NCBI GenBank assembly: GCA_044507065.1
Contig: JBIQJY010000045.1
Coordinates: forward strand, 1 to 27,384
Direction of reading: 5' to 3'
Length of the DNA: 27,384 nt
From: SCN-69-37 sp044507065
GTDB taxonomy: Bacteria; Acidobacteriota; Vicinamibacteria; Vicinamibacterales; SCN-69-37
Shown: positions 22,919 through 27,384 of the stretch, piece after piece
How positions within the stretch are numbered: position 1 is the first letter of the stretch
How the letters are laid out: each line of letters begins with the position of its first letter
Made by a program: the position numbers and the translations under genes
The notes under the pieces: model-generated
The model's database searches: none
Seen by the model: only the letters and a program-made list of their open reading frames with translations
What the model was told of the DNA's origin: nothing

Positions 22919-23146
22919 CTACGTACCACCCGGATGCGACGCGAGTCTGTACTCCGGCGGCTCATGGTCGCCCACTCGCTCCAGGATGCCTCGGCGTTCG
23001 TATTGGTCCACGCCCGGCTGACACAGGTGCAACTGCTCGCCAATCAACCCAGCGGCCGCGCCGTCATGCTCCTTGTGACAGGCGTGGCACCAGTACTTTG
23101 CGGCGCGGGTCTCGGACGAATCGGATCGGACGGGCGGGTTGATCAT
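22919..23146 (-). CDS. Small Cys/His-rich protein, possibly zinc-binding
   Basis: A 75-aa frame with GGAGG eight bases before its ATG (complement 23144-23146), the best ribosome site in this stretch. Residues 19-26 are WCHACHKE, giving CXXC (Cys20, Cys23) with nearby histidines, and a third cysteine is at 42 in HLCQPG. This could be a zinc knuckle, but a fourth Cys partner is not obvious, so His or Asp would have to complete it. The tail is acidic and then HPGGT. I do not recognise the family. It is not part of the trp transcript: the trp promoter is downstream of it. An upstream in-frame start would add 24 residues. Confidence 0.55.
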   Translation of the reverse strand: MINPPVRSDSSETRAAKYWCHACHKEHDGAAAGLIGEQLHLCQPGVDQYERRGILERVGDHEPPEYRLASHPGGT

Positions 23147-23243
23147 GAGAGTGGCCTCCACGCCGCCCGCGAGCGGCATTTGATGGTTTCCCTCAGTTGT
23201 GGGTCGAACCGGAAGCAACTAGTCTAGCGTACCGTGCGCCACG

Positions 23244-23252
23244 TGTTATAAC
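23244..23252 (+). promoter_or_regulatory. extended -10 promoter for the S55-like gene
   Basis: TGT followed by TATAAC (23247-23252) is a strong extended -10, 24 bases before the ATG at 23277. The core GTTATAAC (23245-23252) is a perfect palindrome, so the complementary strand also reads TATAAC towards the small Cys/His gene. Confidence 0.55.
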
Positions 23253-23276
23253 CGTCGAAGGGTCAGTCCCATTTCC

Positions 23277-25100
23277 ATGCGCTCCCTTCCCGTCACCCTG
23301 GCTCTTGTCCTCCTCGCGGCAGTCGCCCTGGTGGCGACCCCGCGGCAGACCGGTCCGATGCCCATCGACGAGATTCGTCCGGGCATGGTCGGCGTCGGCC
23401 GCACGGTCTACGCCGGCCACGATCTCGAGGACTTCCGCGTCACCGTCCTCGGGGTCATGCGGAACGTCGTCGGGCCACGCCGCGACCTGATTCTTGCGCG
23501 ACTCGAGGGCGGGCCCCTGGCCAATACCGGCGTCATCCAGGGCATGAGCGGCAGCCCGGTCTATATCGATGGCCGACTGATTGGTGCGGTCTCCTACTCG
23601 CTGGGCTCGTTCCCGAAGGAACCCATCGCCGGCATCACGCCTATTGCCGAAATGATTGCCGACATCGAGTCGCGCGGCACGCGCACTGCCAGCGCCGACT
23701 TCGGGCTGACCTGGCCGGCGACGCCAACGCAGGTGTTCGACGCCCTGGCGCACATCGCGAGGCGCGCGGCTGCCCCGCTCGGACAGGATGCGGCGCGCGC
23801 CGGCCTGCTCGGGCCCCGTTCGCTCGCCGACCTCGCACCCGAGCTCCGGCCGATTGGCGCCGCGATCACGATGAGCGGATTCGAGCCCCGTATCGCGGGG
23901 CACCTCGCCTCGGCGCTGCAGGCGTCCGTGCAGCAGTCTTCCGAACGGCCCTCGGCGCCGGCCTCGACCGCCACACCGCTTCGCCCGGGCGATCCGGTCG
24001 GCATGAGCCTGGTTCGCGGCGACTTCGAGATGGGCGCGACCGGCACGGTCACCCACATCGATGGCTCACGGGTGTATGCCTTCGGCCATCCGTTTCTCAA
24101 TCTCGGCCCGACGCACCTGCCGATGACCGAGGCCAACGTCGTTACCGTGCTGCCCAGCCTCGACAGCTCGATGAAGCTCGCGAGCCTCGGGCGCGTCATC
24201 GGCACGATCACGCAGGATCGCGCGACGGTGGTGGGCGGCACGCTCGGCGCCGGCCCGCGCGAACTGGCCGTGCGGCTCCGGCTGGGCTCGGACGGCGGTC
24301 CGACGCACGACTTCGAATTCCACGTACTGAACGATCCGTCGCTCACGCCGCTCTTCACGTATGCGGCGCTGCTCAACGCGCTCACCGCCTACGAGCGGCA
24401 GATGGGCGCGATGTCGCTGGCCATCCGGGGCACTGTCTCTTTCGGCGACGATGCGACGATCGAGATTGATGATGTGTTCTCCGGTGAGACGGCCGTGTCG
24501 ACCGCCGCCGCGATGATTGCGGCTCCGCTCGGCATCCTGATGCCGAACACGTTCAAGGCCGTCACCGCCGATGCCCTGACCGTCGACGTCCAGACAGCCG
24601 AGGTCGAGCGCTACGCGACCATCGAACGCGCCTGGCTCGATACGGTCCGCCCGGTGGCCGGGGCGTCGTACCGTGTCCACGTACAACTGCGGGACTATCG
24701 GGGCGACACCCGCACCGTCGACCTGCCGGTAACCATGCCGGCGCGCGCCGATGGACCGCTCACGCTGCTCGTCGCCGACGCGCCCACGCTGACGCGGCTC
24801 GAGCAGCAGGAACTGCGTCCGACACAGCCGGCCAACTGGGAAGAACTCGTCACCCGCACGAACGCCGTGCGCCGCGGCAACCGCCTCTACGTGCGGCTGC
24901 TCTCCGGCGACGCCGGCACCGTGCTCGGCAACGCGACGCTTCCGGCACTGCCCGCCTCCGTGCAGTCGGCCCTGCAGTCCGACAACACCACCGCCCGTTC
25001 ATCGGTCAGCCGCCACATCGTCGGCGCCTCGGAGCACCGCATGGATCGACTCGTGCGCGGCTCCCGCGAGTTGACGATCACGCTCGATCCGGCGCGCTGA
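23277..25100 (+). CDS. Secreted SpoIVB-like (S55 family) protein
   Basis: 607 aa with an N-terminal signal peptide or anchor (LALVLLAAVALVA, residues 8-20). Residues 28-45 (MPIDEIRPGMVGVGRTVY) and VIQGMSGSPVYIDGRLIGAVSY (Ser91 in GMSGSP) are the S55 serine-motif region. GTVTHIDGSRVYAFGHPFLNLG carries His271, the likely catalytic histidine motif. In B. subtilis SpoIVB the histidine motif precedes the serine motif; here the order is reversed. A beta-rich C-terminal part follows without recognised domain. There is no sporulation gene around, so a sporulation role is unlikely; acting on or holding envelope proteins is an inference. Followed 18 bases later by the propeller gene, probably one transcript. 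Confidence 0.8.
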   Translation: MRSLPVTLALVLLAAVALVATPRQTGPMPIDEIRPGMVGVGRTVYAGHDLEDFRVTVLGVMRNVVGPRRDLILARLEGGPLANTGVIQGMSGSPVYIDGRLIGAVSYSLGSFPKEPIAGITPIAEMIADIESRGTRTASADFGLTWPATPTQVFDALAHIARRAAAPLGQDAARAGLLGPRSLADLAPELRPIGAAITMSGFEPRIAGHLASALQASVQQSSERPSAPASTATPLRPGDPVGMSLVRGDFEMGATGTVTHIDGSRVYAFGHPFLNLGPTHLPMTEANVVTVLPSLDSSMKLASLGRVIGTITQDRATVVGGTLGAGPRELAVRLRLGSDGGPTHDFEFHVLNDPSLTPLFTYAALLNALTAYERQMGAMSLAIRGTVSFGDDATIEIDDVFSGETAVSTAAAMIAAPLGILMPNTFKAVTADALTVDVQTAEVERYATIERAWLDTVRPVAGASYRVHVQLRDYRGDTRTVDLPVTMPARADGPLTLLVADAPTLTRLEQQELRPTQPANWEELVTRTNAVRRGNRLYVRLLSGDAGTVLGNATLPALPASVQSALQSDNTTARSSVSRHIVGASEHRMDRLVRGSRELTITLDPAR

Positions 25101-25118
25101 CCCAGGATCCCTCGATAC

Positions 25119-27251
25119 ATGTCCATCGGCCGCCGGCTCGCTGCTGCTGTTCTCGTCACCACAATCGGTTCCACACTGGCGCTCGCCGCGGGCCCGTCGT
25201 TCTGGACGGTGGCCACAACGGCCGACCTGCTGCAGGGCACGTCGGACGGCGTCTACGTCAGTCTCAGCGGCGTGGTCACGCCCGGACCGGCGCTCACAAG
25301 CCGCCTGGGTTCGACGCCGGCGCAGGTCTGGAGCTTGGCGCGCGCGCAGGACGGCACGCTCTGGGCCGGAACCGGCAGCGACGGGCGACTGCTCCGCCTG
25401 CGCCCGGGTGAAACCACCGACCAGATTGCATTTGACGCCCCCGAAGCGAACATCTTTGCCGTCGCGGTGTCGGGTTCGCGTGTCTATGCCGCCTCGTCGC
25501 CCGAGGGCAAGGTCTACGTCATCGAGGGCGAGTCCGAAGCGCGCGAGTTCTTCGACCCGAGCGAAACCTACATCTGGGCTCTTGCAGTCGACGCCGACGG
25601 CCGCCTGTGGGTTGGCGCCGGAAACCCCGCGGTCATCTACCGCGTGTCACCCGACGGCACGAGCCAGGTCATCCATCGTCCACCGGCGGCGCACGTGGTG
25701 TCGCTCGTGGCGGACGGCGCGGGCGGGATGCTTGCCGGCACCGAATCCCCGGGCCGGCTCTACCGGTTCAACGACGCGAATCGACCGTTCGTCCTGCTCG
25801 ACTCGGGCCTGGCCGAACTGCGCGCGGTGAGCCGCGCGGCCGACGGCACCATCTTCGCTGCGGCGGTGGCCAAGGGTGATGAGACTGCCGCTGCCGGCGA
25901 GACACCCACGGTTGCCGTCACGATGGCCGCGACGGCGACAACCGGCAAGCCCGCGGCCACGACAACGCCGCGTCGGTCCGTGATCTTCCGGATCGAGCCC
26001 GATGGGCAGTGGGAGGAGATCTGGACCAGCGGCGACGTGGCCTACGACCTTTCGGCGCAGGAAGATGGTTCGGTCCTCGTGGCGACCGGTCCTGGCGGGC
26101 GGCTGTATCGGATCTCGGAGGACCTCGACGTGTCGCTGTTCACCGGCGTGGATGCGCGACAGATCACGCGGTTCGCGGTCGAGGGCGACGGTGCGGTCGC
26201 CGCGTTCGCCACCGCCAATCCGGGCCGCGTGTTTGCCATTGGTGGCGGCGAGGCATCCTCGGCGAGTTACCTGTCGAGCGTCTTCGACACCGAGAGCGTT
26301 GCCAGGTGGGGCGTGCTGCAGTGGGATGCCACCGGCAATGTCGCGCTGTCGACCCGGTCGGGCAACACCGAGCGGCCCGATGACTCGTGGAGCGAGTGGA
26401 CGAGTCCCTACAGCGACCCGACGGGCACGGCCGTTACCAGTCCCGCCGCACGTTTCGTGCAATGGCGCGCGGAGTTCACGCGGACCGGCGGCGGTCCGGC
26501 GCCGACCTTGTCGTCGGTGACGCTCGCCTATCTGCCCCGCAACAACCGTCCGGTCGTCTCCGAACTCACCATCTACCCGCCGGGCGTCGTCTTCCAACGG
26601 CCGTTCGTCAATGATGATTCGGCCATCGCCGGTCTCGACCCGATTGCGATCGAGGCGCGGCGTCCCGCCGGCGAAACGCCGCCGGCGGCCGCCACGCTCA
26701 ACCGCCGCATGTTCCAGAAGGGTCTGCAGACGATCGCCTGGAAGAGCGAGGACAAAGACGACGACCAGTTGCTTCACCGGCTGCAGATGCGGCGCGAAGG
26801 CGAAAGCACCTGGCGCGACCTGGCGACCGATGTGGCCGACACGATCTTCGTGTGGGACACGACCGCCGTGGCCGACGGCCGCTACTTCCTGCGCATCCTC
26901 GCGTCCGACAGCCCGTCGAATGCGGGCGATCGAGCGCTTTCCGGCGGACGCGAGAGCGGCCCGATCGACGTCGACAACACCCCTCCTTCAGTGGAAGTCA
27001 CAACCACCGGTACGGGTGCCGGTCGCCGGATCCTCGCAACGGCCCGCGACGCGCAGAGTCCCATTCGTCGCCTCGAATACTCCCTCGCCGGGGGCGAATG
27101 GCGGTTGGTCTATCCGATGGACGGTCTGGCCGACGCGCTGTCGGAGCAGTACGAGATTCCCGTCGCAGCCGACGTGCCGGCCGCGGACATCATGGTGCGG
27201 GTGACCGACCAGCTGCAGAACGTCACGACGGCCCCGGCCGCCCCGCGCTGA
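25119..27251 (+). CDS. Large secreted protein with beta-propeller-like repeats
   Basis: 710 aa with a signal peptide (RLAAAVLVTTIGSTLALAAG). Residues about 60-380 contain repeated blade-like units, each a variant of a DGTLWAGTG segment and then GRLLRLRPG: LWAGTG, VYAASS, LWVGAG, MLAGTE, IFAAAV and VLVATG mark the repeats. This is the style of two-component-regulator or WD40-like propellers. A Thr/Ala-rich insert (about 255-285) interrupts it. Residues about 380-470 look like a carbohydrate-binding/discoidin-type beta domain (WSEWTSPYSDPTG), and the rest has Ig/FN3-like strands (DNTPPSVEV). No catalytic motif is seen. The partner upstream is the S55-like protein; together they look like an exported pair of unknown role. 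Confidence 0.75.
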   Translation: MSIGRRLAAAVLVTTIGSTLALAAGPSFWTVATTADLLQGTSDGVYVSLSGVVTPGPALTSRLGSTPAQVWSLARAQDGTLWAGTGSDGRLLRLRPGETTDQIAFDAPEANIFAVAVSGSRVYAASSPEGKVYVIEGESEAREFFDPSETYIWALAVDADGRLWVGAGNPAVIYRVSPDGTSQVIHRPPAAHVVSLVADGAGGMLAGTESPGRLYRFNDANRPFVLLDSGLAELRAVSRAADGTIFAAAVAKGDETAAAGETPTVAVTMAATATTGKPAATTTPRRSVIFRIEPDGQWEEIWTSGDVAYDLSAQEDGSVLVATGPGGRLYRISEDLDVSLFTGVDARQITRFAVEGDGAVAAFATANPGRVFAIGGGEASSASYLSSVFDTESVARWGVLQWDATGNVALSTRSGNTERPDDSWSEWTSPYSDPTGTAVTSPAARFVQWRAEFTRTGGGPAPTLSSVTLAYLPRNNRPVVSELTIYPPGVVFQRPFVNDDSAIAGLDPIAIEARRPAGETPPAAATLNRRMFQKGLQTIAWKSEDKDDDQLLHRLQMRREGESTWRDLATDVADTIFVWDTTAVADGRYFLRILASDSPSNAGDRALSGGRESGPIDVDNTPPSVEVTTTGTGAGRRILATARDAQSPIRRLEYSLAGGEWRLVYPMDGLADALSEQYEIPVAADVPAADIMVRVTDQLQNVTTAPAAPR

Positions 27252-27297
27252 CGGACGCCGGAGAACGGGAGCGACGGCGAGGCTGTCTTGCGCAGGA

Positions 27298-27316
27298 ACG
27301 CGGCGAGGCGCCGCGT
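27298..27316. other. hairpin between converging genes
   Basis: ACGCGGCG (27298-27305), loop AGG, CGCCGCGT (27309-27316): a perfect 8-bp inverted repeat in the 76-base gap between the propeller gene and the converging gene. No T-run on either side, so it is a possible Rho-assisted or bidirectional stop rather than a clear intrinsic terminator. Confidence 0.4.
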
Positions 27317-27327
27317 CGATGTGCCAG

Positions 27328-27384
27328 CTAGAGCGGCGGGTAGTACTTGGCCGAGACGCCGGTGCTCGTAACGAGCCGCATCTC
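27328..27384 (-). CDS. C-terminal fragment of an unknown protein (partial)
   Basis: The minus strand reads in frame from the window edge to TAG (complement 27328-27330), ending MRLVTSTGVSAKYYPPL. The ending has protein-like composition and there is no competing frame of better quality. Only 18 residues are visible, so the family cannot be named. It converges on the propeller gene. Confidence 0.4.
   Translation of the reverse strand, partial: EMRLVTSTGVSAKYYPPL

Noticed and set aside
1..27384. Mobile elements, CRISPR, tRNA/rRNA, toxin-antitoxin or defence genes
   Set aside because: No transposase or integrase motif, no regularly spaced direct repeats, and no structural RNA signature was found on either strand.

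Overview
The window is a GC-rich, gene-dense bacterial chromosome segment of housekeeping genes. I see no insertion sequence, phage gene, CRISPR array, tRNA or rRNA. High GC, RNase J beside an FtsK/amidase division block, an AroD-AroE fusion heading a trp operon, and a secreted SpoIVB-like (S55) protein followed by a large propeller-like secreted protein fit Acidobacteriota, perhaps the Vicinamibacteria. That placement is an inference from gene content, not a search result.

Layout. Plus strand, 1-11788: the tail of a small secreted protein; lexA behind a strong sigma70-type promoter; a DUF3467-like protein; nth (endonuclease III); a zincin-type metallopeptidase; a multi-pass membrane protein; rsmA; rnj (RNase J) with its own extended -10 promoter; ftsK; an AMIN/Amidase_3 cell-wall amidase; and a one-TM small protein. 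Minus strand, 22825 down to 11733: one long aromatic amino acid operon, promoter - Trp-rich leader peptide - attenuator - aroDE - trpE - trpG - trpD - trpC - trpF - trpB - trpA - tyrA - JAMM peptidase - pepA. Seven consecutive junctions from aroDE to trpA are 4-nt start/stop overlaps. Minus strand, 22919-23146: a small Cys/His protein followed by two GC-rich hairpins. Plus strand, 23277-27251: the S55-like protein and the propeller-like protein. A convergent minus-strand gene fragment closes the window.

The main discovery is at 22631-22825. A short ORF encodes a 31-residue peptide with three Trp codons (FWSSWRWY). It is followed by two mutually exclusive RNA hairpins. One is a textbook intrinsic terminator: an 11-bp stem with an AACC loop and seven U. 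The competing one pairs the 5' arm of that terminator with a segment inside the leader ORF, just past the Trp codons. This is the logic of ribosome-mediated trp attenuation. Here it precedes a bifunctional shikimate-pathway gene, so tryptophan supply would gate both chorismate-forming steps and the whole trp/tyr branch. The SD of aroDE lies in the 3' arm of the terminator, so the same switch could also control translation.

How the genes work together. AroDE supplies shikimate towards chorismate; TrpE/TrpG/TrpD/TrpC/TrpF/TrpB/TrpA convert chorismate to tryptophan; TyrA takes prephenate towards tyrosine. FtsK and the amidase act at division (chromosome clearing and septal peptidoglycan splitting). 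LexA and Nth belong to DNA damage response and base excision repair. RsmA and RNase J act on rRNA and RNA turnover.
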